A DNA stretch of 64,000 nt from JAOUEA01 sp963790335 (GCA_963790335.1 CAWBOB010000003.1:224957-288956), one strand, 5' to 3'. Counted from the stretch's first letter, positions 9,658 through 17,851 are shown. The notes: generated from the sequence alone by a model not told the origin. Numbers and translations: made by a program.

Positions 9658-9695
9658 GCGAGCATCGGGGCGCCAGACGAGAAGGAACGGACACG

Positions 9696-10247
9696 ATGAG
9701 TCGGATCGGGAAGCAGCCAATCGAGATCCCCAACGGGGTCGAGATCAGCGTGGGCGAGGGCAACGTGGTCACGGTCAAGGGTCCCCGCGGCGAGCTCGCC
9801 CAGCCGATGCACGCGAACATGACGATCGTCGTCGATGGCGGGGTCGCGAAGGTCGAGCGCCCCGACGATCAGGGGTTCAACCGGGGCCTCCACGGCCTGA
9901 CCCGCTCCTTGCTCGCCAACATGGTCGAAGGCGTCACCAAGGGGTTCGAGAAGAAGCTCGAGATCGTCGGCGTCGGGTACCGCGCGGCCATGAAGGGCAG
10001 CGACATCGAGGTGCAGGCCGGCTTCTCGCATCCGGTGCTCGTGCCGGCACCCGAGGGTGTCGAGTTCGACGTGCCCGCGCCGACGCAGATCGTCGTGCGA
10101 GGCAACGACAAGCAGGCGGTCGGTGAGATCGCCGCCAAGATCCGGAAGATCCGCAAGCCCGAGCCGTACAAGGGCAAGGGCATCCGGTACGAGGGTGAGT
10201 ACGTGCGCAAGAAGGCCGGCAAGGCCGCGAAGACGGGTGCTGCATGA
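9696..10247 (+). CDS. rplF: 50S ribosomal protein L6
   Basis: Large-subunit protein near the factor-binding site. ATG 9696, preceded by GAAGGAA, gives MSRIGKQPIEIPNGVEI and 183 residues; a start at 9654 overlapping rpsH would add a non-family extension. The two repeated L6 domains are visible, with the signature PEPYKGKGIRYEGEYVRKKAGK near the C-terminus. Overlaps rplR by 4 bases. Confidence 0.98.
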   Translation: MSRIGKQPIEIPNGVEISVGEGNVVTVKGPRGELAQPMHANMTIVVDGGVAKVERPDDQGFNRGLHGLTRSLLANMVEGVTKGFEKKLEIVGVGYRAAMKGSDIEVQAGFSHPVLVPAPEGVEFDVPAPTQIVVRGNDKQAVGEIAAKIRKIRKPEPYKGKGIRYEGEYVRKKAGKAAKTGAA

Positions 10248-10594
10248 TGGCGAAGCACGAGCGAGCAGCGGCGCGCGAGCGCAGGCATGCGCGTGTGCGC
10301 AAGAAGATCGCGGGCGACGGCTCGCGTCCCCGCCTCGCGGTCTATCGGTCGAACAGGTTCATCTACGCTCAGCTGATCGACGACGTCGCCGCTCGTACGC
10401 TCGCCCAGGCCAGCGACCGCGAGGTGACCGGCGACGACAAGACATCGCGCGCGAAGGCAACCGGCGAGCTGCTCGCCAGCCGCGCGAAGCAGGCCGGCAT
10501 CGAGCGCGCCGTCTTCGACCGGGGAGGGCGGCTGTACCACGGCCGCGTCGCCGCGCTCGCCGACGGTGCGCGCGAGGGAGGACTCCAGATCTGA
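10244..10594 (+). CDS. rplR: 50S ribosomal protein L18
   Basis: 5S rRNA-binding protein. 116 residues: basic N-terminus (AARERRHARVRKKIAGDGSRPRLAVYRSNRFIYAQLIDD) and C-terminal AVFDRGGRLYHGRVAALADGAREGGLQI, the L18 signature. It starts inside the rplF stop; a second ATG three bases on is equally possible. Confidence 0.97.
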   Translation: MMAKHERAAARERRHARVRKKIAGDGSRPRLAVYRSNRFIYAQLIDDVAARTLAQASDREVTGDDKTSRAKATGELLASRAKQAGIERAVFDRGGRLYHGRVAALADGAREGGLQI

Positions 10595-10595
10595 C

Positions 10596-11243
10596 ATGAG
10601 CAGGCGATACGACTCCAACCAGTCCGACAGGAGCCCGTTCGAGGAACGGGTCATCTCGATCAACCGTGTGGCCAAGGTGGTCAAGGGCGGCCGGCGGTTC
10701 TCCTTCGCCGCGCTCGTCGTCGTCGGCGACGGCGCGGGTCGCGTCGGCTTGGGCTACGGCAAGGCCAAGGAGGTACCGGCAGCGATCGCGAAGGGCGTCG
10801 AGGAAGCCCGCAAGCGCATGTTCGACGTGCCCATGATGGGCACGACGATCCCTCACGAGGTCATGGGTGAGGCAGGCGCCGGTGTGGTGATGCTCAAGCC
10901 CGCCGCGCCGGGAACCGGCGTCATCGCCGGAGGGCCGGTGCGGGCGCTCGTCGAGGCGGCCGGCATCAAGGACATCCTGTCGAAGTCACTCGGGAGCTCG
11001 AACCAGATCAACATCGTCAAGGCGGCGGTGGCCGGGCTCCGGTCGCTCAGGCGTCCGCAGCAGGTCGCAGCGCTGCGGGGACGCGATGTGCACGAGGTCG
11101 CACCCAAGCCCATGCTCGAAGCCGTCGCCGCCGCCGAGGTGCGCCTGCAGGCGGCACGCACGGCGGCGCTCGAGGATGTCTACTCCGATCAGCCGTCGCG
11201 CGATCAGCGTCGCGGGCAAGGGCCGAGAGGGGGCAGGCGATGA
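10596..11243 (+). CDS. rpsE: 30S ribosomal protein S5
   Basis: Decoding-fidelity protein. ATG 10596 follows GAGGGAGGA and gives 215 residues. The double-stranded RNA-binding segment FEERVISINRVAKVVKGGRRFSFAALVVVGDG and GYGKAKEVPAAIAKGVEEARK are present. It is longer than the usual 165-200 residues because of a C-terminal extension (about residues 180-215) ending SDQPSRDQRRGQGPRGGRR. Overlaps rpmD by 4 bases. Confidence 0.97.
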   Translation: MSRRYDSNQSDRSPFEERVISINRVAKVVKGGRRFSFAALVVVGDGAGRVGLGYGKAKEVPAAIAKGVEEARKRMFDVPMMGTTIPHEVMGEAGAGVVMLKPAAPGTGVIAGGPVRALVEAAGIKDILSKSLGSSNQINIVKAAVAGLRSLRRPQQVAALRGRDVHEVAPKPMLEAVAAAEVRLQAARTAALEDVYSDQPSRDQRRGQGPRGGRR

Positions 11244-11437
11244 GCCTCCTCAAGGTGACACAGGTGCGAAGCGTGATCGACCGGCCCCGCGATCAGAAGG
11301 ACACCGTGCGGCGGCTGGGGTTGCATCGCATCAACGACTCCGTCGTCAAGGCCGATCGTCCCGAGATCAGAGGCATGATCGGCAAGGTGCGCCACCTCGT
11401 CACCGTCGAAGAGGTCGACGACGCCGGCGACGCCTGA
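11240..11437 (+). CDS. rpmD: 50S ribosomal protein L30
   Basis: Small large-subunit protein, 65 residues: LLKVTQVRSVIDRPRDQKDTVRRLGLHRINDSVV, PEIRGMIGKVRHLVTVEEV. The fold and length fit L30. Starts inside the rpsE stop (ATGA); 41 bases separate it from rplO. Confidence 0.96.
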   Translation: MSLLKVTQVRSVIDRPRDQKDTVRRLGLHRINDSVVKADRPEIRGMIGKVRHLVTVEEVDDAGDA

Positions 11438-11478
11438 GCGTCGTATCGAAGCGTCGAGAGTCGGAGAGGAAGACACCG

Positions 11479-11919
11479 ATGAAGCTCCACCATCTGAAGC
11501 CGGCCGAGGGTGCGAAGAAGGAACGCAAGCGTGTCGGACGCGGCCGGGCGGGCGTGCGGGGCAAGACGGCCGGTCGGGGGACCAAGGGAACGGGTGCGCG
11601 CAAGAACGTGCCGGCCTGGTTCGAGGGTGGCCAGATGCCGCTGCAGCGCCGGGTGCCCAAGCTCAAGGGATTCACCAACGTGAACCGCGTCGAGTACGCC
11701 GTCGTGAACGTCGAGGTGCTCTCGAAGTACTACCGCAGCGGCGATGTCACGCCCGATGCCCTGGCCGCACACGGTCTCGTGCACAAAGGCATGCCCGTGA
11801 AGGTGCTCGCGCGCGGCGACCTCGACCACGCGCTCACGGTGAAGGCGCACGCCTTCTCGAAAGCGGCCAAGGCGAAGATCGAGCAGGCCGGCGGACGCGC
11901 CGAGCTCATCGAGCCGTAG
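11479..11919 (+). CDS. rplO: 50S ribosomal protein L15
   Basis: Late-assembly large-subunit protein. ATG 11479 gives 146 residues starting MKLHHLKPAEGAKKERKRVGRG with the Gly/Arg-rich extended arm GKTAGRGTKGTGARKN and the C-terminal VKAHAFSKAAKAKIEQAGG signature. A GGAGAGGAAG site lies upstream. The frame runs much further back but only inside rpsE and rpmD. Confidence 0.97.
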   Translation: MKLHHLKPAEGAKKERKRVGRGRAGVRGKTAGRGTKGTGARKNVPAWFEGGQMPLQRRVPKLKGFTNVNRVEYAVVNVEVLSKYYRSGDVTPDALAAHGLVHKGMPVKVLARGDLDHALTVKAHAFSKAAKAKIEQAGGRAELIEP

Positions 11920-11928
11920 GTGCGGGGG

Positions 11929-11934
11929 TACGAT
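11929..11934 (+). promoter_or_regulatory. Possible -10 box for leaderless secY
   Basis: TACGAT, matching the actinobacterial TANNNT -10 consensus, ends 8 bases before the secY GTG. There is no Shine-Dalgarno sequence in between, so a transcript could begin at or near the start codon. No convincing -35 was seen. Confidence 0.4.
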
Positions 11935-11942
11935 AGACGCCC

Positions 11943-13226
11943 GTGCTGAAAGCTTTCCTCAACGCGTTCCGGCTTCCGGACCTCCGTAACAAGATCCTCT
12001 TCACGCTGTTCATCATCGCCGTGTACCGGTTCGGGTCCTACGTGCCGGTGCCGGTGGTCGACTTCGCACGCATCCGCGACGCACTCGAAGCGGGCGAGGG
12101 CGGCTTCCTGCAGCTGATCAACCTGTTCTCGGGCGGCGCGCTCGGACAGATGGCCGTGTTCGGGCTGGGGATCATGCCGTACATCACGAGCTCGATCATC
12201 ATGCAGCTGCTCACCGTCGTGATCCCGAAGCTGCAGACCTTGCAGGACCAGGGCGAGGTCGGGGTCAAGAAGATCAACCAGTACACGCGCTACGTCACCG
12301 TGGTGCTCGCGATCCTGCAATCGACGGGCATCGTGTTCCTGTTCCATTCCGGGCAGACGGGCCTGCCCGACCCGTTCCCCGCCGGCACGTTCACGCCGCC
12401 CAACATCGCGTTGATCGTGCTCACCCTCACCGCGGGCACCGCGATGATCATGTGGCTCGGCGAGCTCATCACCCAGCGCGGTGTCGGCAACGGCATGTCC
12501 ATCTTGATCTTCACGAGCGTCATCGCGTCGCTGCCCGGCCAAGGCGATGCCATCCTGCGGCAGGGCGGCAACTTCAAGTTCGCCGTGATCATGCTGATCG
12601 GACTCGGCATCGTCGTGGCCGTGGTGTTCATGGACCAGGGGCAGCGGCGCATCCCGATCCAGTACGCCAAGCGCATCGTGGGGCGGAAGATGACGACCGG
12701 CGGCAGCACCTATCTGCCGCTCAAGGTCAACCAGGCGGGCGTGATCCCGATCATCTTCGCGACCTCGGTGATGTACATGCCCGTGCTGCTCGGGAGCATC
12801 GTCCCGTGGGCGGGGTTCCAGGGGTTCGTCGAGCGCTACCTGAACGCCAACAACCCGACCTACGTCTACATGGTCGTGCTCGCGGCGATGATCGTGTTCT
12901 TCGCGTACTTCTACACGGCGATCAGCTTCGATCCGGTGAAGCAGGCCGACAACCTGCGCAAGCAGGGCGGCTTCATCCCCGGCATCAGGCCGGGTGCACC
13001 CACCGCCACCTACCTCAACGACATCCTCGTACGCATCACGCTGCCGGGCGCGCTCTTCCTGGCCGCGATCGCACTGGTCCCGACCATCGTGCTCCGCATC
13101 TGGGACTTCCAACAGTTCCCGTTCGGCGGTACATCGGTGCTCATCGCGGTCGGGGTCGCACTCGAGACGATGAAACAGATCGAGTCGCAGCTGCTGATGC
13201 GGCACTACGAGGGTTTCCTGAAGTAG
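11943..13226 (+). CDS. secY: Preprotein translocase subunit SecY
   Basis: Membrane channel of the Sec pathway. 427 residues with about ten membrane segments; N-terminal MLKAFLNAFRLPDLRNKILFTLFIIAVYRFGSYVPVP, the plug region FSGGALGQMAVFGLGIMPYITSSIIMQLL, and the cytoplasmic loop QGQRRIPIQYAKRIVGR. It sits in its standard place between rplO and adk. GTG start without a Shine-Dalgarno sequence, consistent with a leaderless message. Confidence 0.98.
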   Translation: MLKAFLNAFRLPDLRNKILFTLFIIAVYRFGSYVPVPVVDFARIRDALEAGEGGFLQLINLFSGGALGQMAVFGLGIMPYITSSIIMQLLTVVIPKLQTLQDQGEVGVKKINQYTRYVTVVLAILQSTGIVFLFHSGQTGLPDPFPAGTFTPPNIALIVLTLTAGTAMIMWLGELITQRGVGNGMSILIFTSVIASLPGQGDAILRQGGNFKFAVIMLIGLGIVVAVVFMDQGQRRIPIQYAKRIVGRKMTTGGSTYLPLKVNQAGVIPIIFATSVMYMPVLLGSIVPWAGFQGFVERYLNANNPTYVYMVVLAAMIVFFAYFYTAISFDPVKQADNLRKQGGFIPGIRPGAPTATYLNDILVRITLPGALFLAAIALVPTIVLRIWDFQQFPFGGTSVLIAVGVALETMKQIESQLLMRHYEGFLK

Positions 13227-13232
13227 GCGCCG

Positions 13233-13883
13233 ATGCGGCTGGTGCTGCTCGGACCCCCGGGGGCTGGCAAGGGAACGCAGGCCCAGCAGTTGATCGAACG
13301 CTTCGACATCCCGCAGATCTCGACCGGCGACATCCTGCGTGAGCACGTGCAGCGGGGTTCGGGGCTCGGCATCATGGCGCGCGCCTACATGGACCGAGGT
13401 GAGTACGTGCCCGACGAACTGGTGGTGCGCATGGTCATGGACCGGCTCGCGATGCCCGACGCCGAGCCCGGATTCATCCTCGACGGCTTCCCGCGCACGG
13501 TGCCGCAGGCCGATGCCCTGGAAGCTGCCCTCGAGCAGGTCGAGCGGCCCCTCACGGCCGTGCTGAAGTTCGCGATCAGCGACGACATGGCCGTGCGACG
13601 CCTGCTGAACCGGTGGACCTGCCCGGCGTGCAAGCGAACCTACAACCTGGAGTTCAAGCCTCCTCTCAACGATCGTGTCTGCGACGCCGACGGCACGGCG
13701 CTCGAACGGCGATCCGACGACGACGAGCTCACCGTGCGCCGGCGGCTGGCGCTGTACCGCGAGCAGACCGCACCGCTCGAGGCCTTCTATCGCGAACGGA
13801 AGCTCCTGCTCGAGATCGACGCCGAGGCCCGCGAGGGGCAGGTCGCCGACCGCACGGTCGCCGCGCTGGAGACGGTGACGTGA
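13233..13883 (+). CDS. adk: Adenylate kinase, zinc-LID type
   Basis: Interconverts ATP+AMP and 2 ADP. 216 residues. P-loop GPPGAGKGTQ at 8-16; AMP-binding STGDILR at 30-36; LDGFPRTVPQA at 83-93. The long LID carries C130, C133, C150 and D153, a zinc site of the Cys3-Asp kind seen in Gram-positive adenylate kinases. 6 bases after secY; the stop overlaps the map start (GTGA). Confidence 0.98.
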   Translation: MRLVLLGPPGAGKGTQAQQLIERFDIPQISTGDILREHVQRGSGLGIMARAYMDRGEYVPDELVVRMVMDRLAMPDAEPGFILDGFPRTVPQADALEAALEQVERPLTAVLKFAISDDMAVRRLLNRWTCPACKRTYNLEFKPPLNDRVCDADGTALERRSDDDELTVRRRLALYREQTAPLEAFYRERKLLLEIDAEAREGQVADRTVAALETVT

Positions 13884-14644
13884 TCATCCGGAAATCGCCC
13901 CAGGAGCTCGAGCGCATGCGCCGCGCGGGACGCATCGTGGCGAGCACGATCTCGACGATGCTCGAGGCCGTGCGCCCGGGTGCGACCACGGCCGACCTCG
14001 ATCGCGTGGCGGAGTCATGGATCCGCGACCAGCAGGCGGTGCCGTCGTTCAAGGGCTACCGGGGCACGTACCCGGCAACGATCTGTGCCTCGATCGACGA
14101 CGAGATCGTGCACGGCATCCCGTCGGCCGAGCGCACGCTTCGGGAGGGTCAGCTCCTCTCACTCGACGTCGGCGCCATCTGGGAAGGGTTCCACGCCGAC
14201 TCGGCGGTGAGCGTGTTCGTCGGCGGCGTCTCCCCGAGTGACGAGGCCGCGAGGCTCATGAAGACCACCGAGGAAGCCATGTACGCCGGCATCGCCGCGG
14301 TGCAGCCCGGGGGCCGTCTCTCCGACATCGGTCATGCGATCGAATCCGTCGCGGAACCCGCCGGCCTCGGCATCGTGCGGGAGTACGGGGGGCACGGCAT
14401 CGGTCGTGCGATGCACGAGGACCCGTTCATCCAGAACTGGGGTCCCCCGGGTCGCGGACCCGGCCTGCGACCCGGTCTGGTGGTCGCGATCGAGCCGATG
14501 CTGATGCTCGGCGACGAGCGCACGCGCCTGATGGACGACGGATGGACCGTGGTGACCGCCGACGGCTCGTTGGCCGCCCACTTCGAGCACACGGTGGCCA
14601 TCACCGAGCACGGTCCGGAGGTGCTCACATCCCGCGATCGGTGA
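13880..14644 (+). CDS. map: Methionine aminopeptidase, type I
   Basis: Removes N-terminal methionine from nascent proteins. GTG 13880 overlaps the adk stop; 254 residues. The dimetal ligands can be placed in SLDVGAIWEGFHADSAVSVF (two Asp), GHGIGRAMHEDPFI (His) and VVAIEPMLMLG / HFEHTVAITEHG (two Glu). Length fits type Ia, without the N-terminal SH3-binding extension found in some actinobacteria. Confidence 0.97.
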   Translation: MIIRKSPQELERMRRAGRIVASTISTMLEAVRPGATTADLDRVAESWIRDQQAVPSFKGYRGTYPATICASIDDEIVHGIPSAERTLREGQLLSLDVGAIWEGFHADSAVSVFVGGVSPSDEAARLMKTTEEAMYAGIAAVQPGGRLSDIGHAIESVAEPAGLGIVREYGGHGIGRAMHEDPFIQNWGPPGRGPGLRPGLVVAIEPMLMLGDERTRLMDDGWTVVTADGSLAAHFEHTVAITEHGPEVLTSRDR

Positions 14645-14649
14645 GTCCG

Positions 14650-14679
14650 TGGACGTTCTCGCTGGTCGCCGCCTATACT
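14650..14679 (+). promoter_or_regulatory. Promoter for infA-rpmJ-rpsM-rpsK
   Basis: TGGACG at 14650-14655 and TATACT at 14674-14679, separated by 18 bases, resemble a housekeeping sigma factor promoter. They lie just after map, so the alpha section can be transcribed separately from the spc genes. Confidence 0.5.
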
Positions 14680-14717
14680 GACCCCTCGCCCCTCCCGGAG
14701 GGTGTCGTTGCACGCCC

Positions 14718-14739
14718 CGGGTGCCCGGGCGAGCACCCG
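14718..14739 (+). other. Hairpin in infA 5' leader
   Basis: CGGGTGC (14718-14724) pairs with GCACCCG (14733-14739) across an 8-base loop, in the roughly 75-base leader between the TATACT box and the infA start. A second short palindrome, CCTCC-C-GGAGG, lies just before it near 14692-14702. Either could affect infA translation; function unknown. Confidence 0.35.
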
Positions 14740-14761
14740 TTCGAGAGGGAACCGCTGGAGC

Positions 14762-14980
14762 GTGCCGAAGAAGGATGCGATCGAGGTCGAGGGAACGGTG
14801 ATCGAGCCGTTGCCCAACGCCATGTTCCGCGTGGAGCTCGAGAACGGACACAAGGTATTGGCACACATCTCGGGGAAGATGCGCATGCACTACATCCGCA
14901 TCCTCCCCGGAGACAGGGTGCTCGTGGAGCTGTCACCGTACGACCTCACGCGAGGCCGCGTGGTGTACCGCTACAAGTAG
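14762..14980 (+). CDS. infA: Translation initiation factor IF-1
   Basis: OB-fold initiation factor that occupies the A site. GTG 14762 gives the exact family length of 72 residues, MPKKDAIEVEGTVIEPLPNAMFRVELENGHKVLAHISGKMRMHYIRILPGDRV to YDLTRGRVVYRYK. The in-frame upstream start at 14702 would add 20 non-family residues encoded by the leader. Confidence 0.97.
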   Translation: MPKKDAIEVEGTVIEPLPNAMFRVELENGHKVLAHISGKMRMHYIRILPGDRVLVELSPYDLTRGRVVYRYK

Positions 14981-15004
14981 GGCCGGGGATCGGGTGATCG
15001 GCAG

Positions 15005-15118
15005 ATGAAGGTGCGACCGAGCGTCAAGAGGATCTGCGACCGATGCAGGGTGATCCGGCGTCGGGGCACCATCCTGGTGATCTGCACGAACCCACGGCAC
15101 AAGCAGCGTCAAGGCTAG
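15005..15118 (+). CDS. rpmJ: 50S ribosomal protein L36, zinc type
   Basis: Smallest large-subunit protein, 37 residues, between infA and rpsM as usual. It reads MKVRPSVKRICDRCRVIRR, then GTILVICTNPRHKQRQG. C11, C14, C27 and H32 form the zinc site, so this is the zinc-containing form of the protein. Confidence 0.97.
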   Translation: MKVRPSVKRICDRCRVIRRRGTILVICTNPRHKQRQG

Positions 15119-15144
15119 CCCGAACACGAGGGAGCACGAATCGT

Positions 15145-15525
15145 ATGGCTCGGATCGCAGGCGTCGACCTTCCGCGAGACAAGCGTCTCGACATCGCGTT
15201 GACCTACATCTATGGCGTGGGTGATCCCGGAGCGAGGGCGATCGTGAAGGGAAGCGGGGTCGACGGGGCGACCAAGGTCCGTGATCTCTCAGAGGACGAG
15301 GTGCTCAAGATCCGGGCCTACATCGACGCCAACCACAAGGTCGAGGGCGACCTCCGTCGTGAGGTCGCGCAGGACATCAAGCGCAAGGTCGAGATCGGCT
15401 GCTACCAGGGCATCCGCCATCGCAGGGCCCTGCCGGTACGAGGACAGCGCACGCACACGAACGCCCGAACCCGCAAGGGTCCGAAGAAGGCGATCGCCGG
15501 CAAGAAGAAGGCGACGAAGAAGTAG
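15145..15525 (+). CDS. rpsM: 30S ribosomal protein S13
   Basis: Head protein contacting P-site tRNA and L5. ATG 15145 gives 126 residues: MARIAGVDLPRDKRLDIALTYIYGVG, then the signature IGCYQGIRHRRALPVRGQRTHTNARTRKG, and a lysine-rich tail PKKAIAGKKKATKK. The longer frame upstream covers rpmJ in another frame and is not used. Confidence 0.98.
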   Translation: MARIAGVDLPRDKRLDIALTYIYGVGDPGARAIVKGSGVDGATKVRDLSEDEVLKIRAYIDANHKVEGDLRREVAQDIKRKVEIGCYQGIRHRRALPVRGQRTHTNARTRKGPKKAIAGKKKATKK

Positions 15526-15555
15526 CGCCGACGAACGAGCAGGGAGCCGGAACGC

Positions 15556-15948
15556 ATGGCGAAGCCCAAGGTGAAGAAGACGAAGCGCCGCGAGAAGAAG
15601 CACGTGGTGCACGGCCAGGCCCACATCACATCGACCTTCAACAACACGATCGTGACGATCACCGATCTGCAGGGCAACACGGTCTCGTGGGCGAGCGCCG
15701 GCAACGTCGGCTTCAAGGGCTCGCGGAAGTCGACGCCGTTCGCGGCCCAGCTGGCGGCCGAGAAGGCCGCGCGCTCCGCCCAGGAGCACGGTCTGCAGAA
15801 GGTCGACGTCTTCGTCAAAGGCCCGGGTTCGGGCCGGGAGACCGCGATCCGTTCGCTCGCGGCGGCCGGGCTCGAGGTCACGGGCATCCAGGACGTCACG
15901 CCGGTGCCGCACAACGGCTGCCGGCCGCGGAAGCGTCGGCGCGTCTGA
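15556..15948 (+). CDS. rpsK: 30S ribosomal protein S11
   Basis: Platform protein near the mRNA exit. 130 residues with HVVHGQAHITSTFNNTIVTITDLQGNTVSWASAGNVGFKGSRKSTPFAAQ and the C-terminal DVTPVPHNGCRPRKRRRV signature. It is followed by an 88-base gap and rpoA; rpsD (S4), which often lies here, is missing. Confidence 0.98.
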   Translation: MAKPKVKKTKRREKKHVVHGQAHITSTFNNTIVTITDLQGNTVSWASAGNVGFKGSRKSTPFAAQLAAEKAARSAQEHGLQKVDVFVKGPGSGRETAIRSLAAAGLEVTGIQDVTPVPHNGCRPRKRRRV

Positions 15949-15961
15949 CGCAGGTCATCAC

Positions 15962-15981
15962 CCACGGCGAACTCGCCGTGG
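15962..15981 (+). other. Perfect hairpin between rpsK and rpoA
   Basis: CCACGGCG and CGCCGTGG form an 8-base-pair stem with an AACT loop in the gap where rpsD would be expected. It lacks a following T run, so it may be a weak attenuator, a processing site or a structural remnant. Promoter elements for rpoA downstream of it are not clear. Confidence 0.4.
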
Positions 15982-16036
15982 CACAACGACGCGGGGTAGG
16001 AATGGTTGATCCCCCGCCGAAGGAGGGAACCACCGC

Positions 16037-16966
16037 ATGTTCATCGTCGCGAGGCCTCAGATCTCCGAGGACGTCGTCTCGCCGGTCCGGTCGCGGTTCG
16101 CGATCGAGCCGCTCGAGCCGGGATTCGGCTACACGGTCGGCAACTCGCTCCGCCGCACGCTGCTCTCGTCGATCCCCGGCGCCGCCATCTCATCGGTGCG
16201 CATCGACGGAGTGCTCCACGAGTTCTCGACGATCCCGAAGGTCACCGAGGACGTCACCGATATCATCCTGAACCTCAAGGAGCTGGTAGCCCGTTCGGAG
16301 CTCGAGGAGCCGACGACGGTCTACCTCAAGGCCAAAGGGCCGGGCGAGGTGACGGCCGGTGACATCGCGCCCCCGGCCGGTGTGGAGATCCTGAACCCCG
16401 AGCTGCACATCGCGACCCTCGGCAAGGGTGCCAGCATCGAGATGGAGATGACCGTGGAGCGCGGCGTCGGATATCGCATGGCCGACAAGAACAAGAAGCC
16501 CCGCGATCCCATCGGCGTGATCCCGGTCGACTCGATCTTCTCTCCCGTGCGCAAGGTGAGCTACGCGGTGGAGAACACCCGCGTCGAGCAGATGACCGAC
16601 CGCGACCGCCTCATCCTCGATGTCGAGACCAACGGTTCCATCACGCCTCGCGAGGCGGTGGCATCGGCGGGCGGCACGCTGCTCGAGCTCGTCACGCTCT
16701 TCAGCGAGCTGGCCGAGGCGGCGAGCGTGACGGTCGGGCCTGCCGAGGACGACGAGGTGCCCGGTGACTTCGGCATCACGATCGAGGAGCTGAACCTCTC
16801 CGTGCGCTCCTACAACTGCCTGAAGCGAGAGGGCATCAACGCCGTCGGCGATCTCGTGCAGAAGAGCGAGTCCGAGCTCATGGACATCCGCAACTTCGGC
16901 CAGAAGTCGATCGACGAGGTGAAGGCCAAGCTCGAGGAGCTCGGCCTCGGACTCCGGGAGGAGTGA
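16037..16966 (+). CDS. rpoA: DNA-directed RNA polymerase alpha subunit
   Basis: Assembly platform of RNA polymerase. 309 residues. The N-terminal dimerisation domain has EPLEPGFGYTVGNSLRRTLLSSIPGAAISSVRIDGVLHEF; the C-terminal domain (about 240-309) has the two helix-hairpin-helix motifs EELNLSVRSYNCLKREGINAVGDLVQKSESELMDIRNFGQKSIDEVKAKL. A GAAGGAGG site precedes ATG 16037. rplQ follows after 3 bases. Confidence 0.98.
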   Translation: MFIVARPQISEDVVSPVRSRFAIEPLEPGFGYTVGNSLRRTLLSSIPGAAISSVRIDGVLHEFSTIPKVTEDVTDIILNLKELVARSELEEPTTVYLKAKGPGEVTAGDIAPPAGVEILNPELHIATLGKGASIEMEMTVERGVGYRMADKNKKPRDPIGVIPVDSIFSPVRKVSYAVENTRVEQMTDRDRLILDVETNGSITPREAVASAGGTLLELVTLFSELAEAASVTVGPAEDDEVPGDFGITIEELNLSVRSYNCLKREGINAVGDLVQKSESELMDIRNFGQKSIDEVKAKLEELGLGLREE

Positions 16967-16969
16967 GCG

Positions 16970-17332
16970 GTGCCGGCTCCCAAGAAGGGACCTCGACTCG
17001 GCTCGAATCCGGGGCATCAGCGGCTGCTGCTCTCGACCCTGGCGGCGCAGCTGTTCACCCACGAGGCGATCGACACCACCGAGGCCAAGGCGAAGGCGCT
17101 CCGGCCCTACGCCGAGAAGCTCATCACCAAGGCGAAGCGGGGTGACCTCGCGGCTCGTCGTGACGTGCTCAAGGTCATCACCGATCGAGACGTGGTGGCG
17201 CGGCTCTTCCACGAGATCGGCCCTCGTTTCGAAGGGCGCGACGGTGGCTACACGCGCATCCTGAAGCTCGGCCCCCGCAAGGGCGATGCGGCGCCGATGG
17301 CGCGCATCGAGCTCGTGGAACGGGAAGCGTAG
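16970..17332 (+). CDS. rplQ: 50S ribosomal protein L17
   Basis: Large-subunit protein at the tunnel exit region. GTG start, 120 residues: LGSNPGHQRLLLSTLAAQLFTHEAIDTTEAKAKALRPYAEKLITKAKRG and the C-terminal GGYTRILKLGPRKGDAAPMARIELVE. Last gene of the ribosomal block, ended by a strong hairpin. Confidence 0.98.
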   Translation: MPAPKKGPRLGSNPGHQRLLLSTLAAQLFTHEAIDTTEAKAKALRPYAEKLITKAKRGDLAARRDVLKVITDRDVVARLFHEIGPRFEGRDGGYTRILKLGPRKGDAAPMARIELVEREA

Positions 17333-17359
17333 AGCGCCCGACGGAACCCAGCGACGCCT

Positions 17360-17392
17360 GAGTGAGGCCGGGGCATGGCCCCGGCCTCACTC
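17360..17392. terminator. Bidirectional terminator after rplQ
   Basis: GAGTGAGGCCGGGGC and its exact complement form a 15-base-pair stem with a three-base ATG loop. It separates rplQ (+) from a convergent minus-strand gene, whose stop codon lies in the right arm. The stem is symmetric, so it could act on both strands; there is no T run, as is common in high-GC actinobacteria. Confidence 0.8.
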
Positions 17393-17851
17393 GTTCCCGA
17401 GGCCTGCACGAACCCTGATGACGTCGCTGGGATACCAGCCCATCGCCTCGCTGCCCATGAGCACCCGGTAGCGACCCGGTTCCAGACCAACCGGCAACGT
17501 CACGCTGTGCTTCACGGCGAACGTCGCGGGGGAGGCATCGACCCCGGAGGCCAGCTCGATGCGGGGGCCCTCCGTCACGGACACGACCACGATCCGCAGG
17601 TTCCGCGCGGGTGGCGAGGGTCCGCCCCCGGTGCATGTCTGCTTCCCGAGGCATCCAACGCTGCACGAGATCACATCGTTGCACTCGGTGGCCCAGAAGT
17701 GGCCTCGCACGGTGAGCGAAACCCCTGGCGCAGCCACCCGGGCGACTCGAACATCGGGTGCAGCGCACGAAGCCTGGCTCGACACCGAGAACGTGCCGAG
17801 CACCGCCGCGCTGCTCGCGATGGCAAGGAGGATCCGCAGGCCGAGTCGCAT
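17387..17851 (-). CDS. Small secreted protein of unknown function
   Basis: 154 residues. The N-terminus MRLGLRILLAIASSAAVLGTFSVSSQA is a signal peptide; the following Cys does not sit in a clear lipobox, so secretion is more likely than lipid anchoring. The mature part has six cysteines (one at the cleavage region, then ECNDVISCSVGCLGKQTC) and a beta-rich stretch VTLPVGLEPGRYRVLMGSEAMGWYPSDVIRV, which suggests an Ig-like extracellular fold. I recognise no family. It is convergent with rplQ and divergent from truA, whose start is 34 bases away. Confidence 0.6.
   Translation of the reverse strand: MRLGLRILLAIASSAAVLGTFSVSSQASCAAPDVRVARVAAPGVSLTVRGHFWATECNDVISCSVGCLGKQTCTGGGPSPPARNLRIVVVSVTEGPRIELASGVDASPATFAVKHSVTLPVGLEPGRYRVLMGSEAMGWYPSDVIRVRAGLGNE

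Noticed and set aside
11730..13346. 538-codon minus-strand frame opposite rplO, secY and adk
   Set aside because: Spans three real genes on the other strand and has a biased His/Asp/Arg composition typical of shadow frames.
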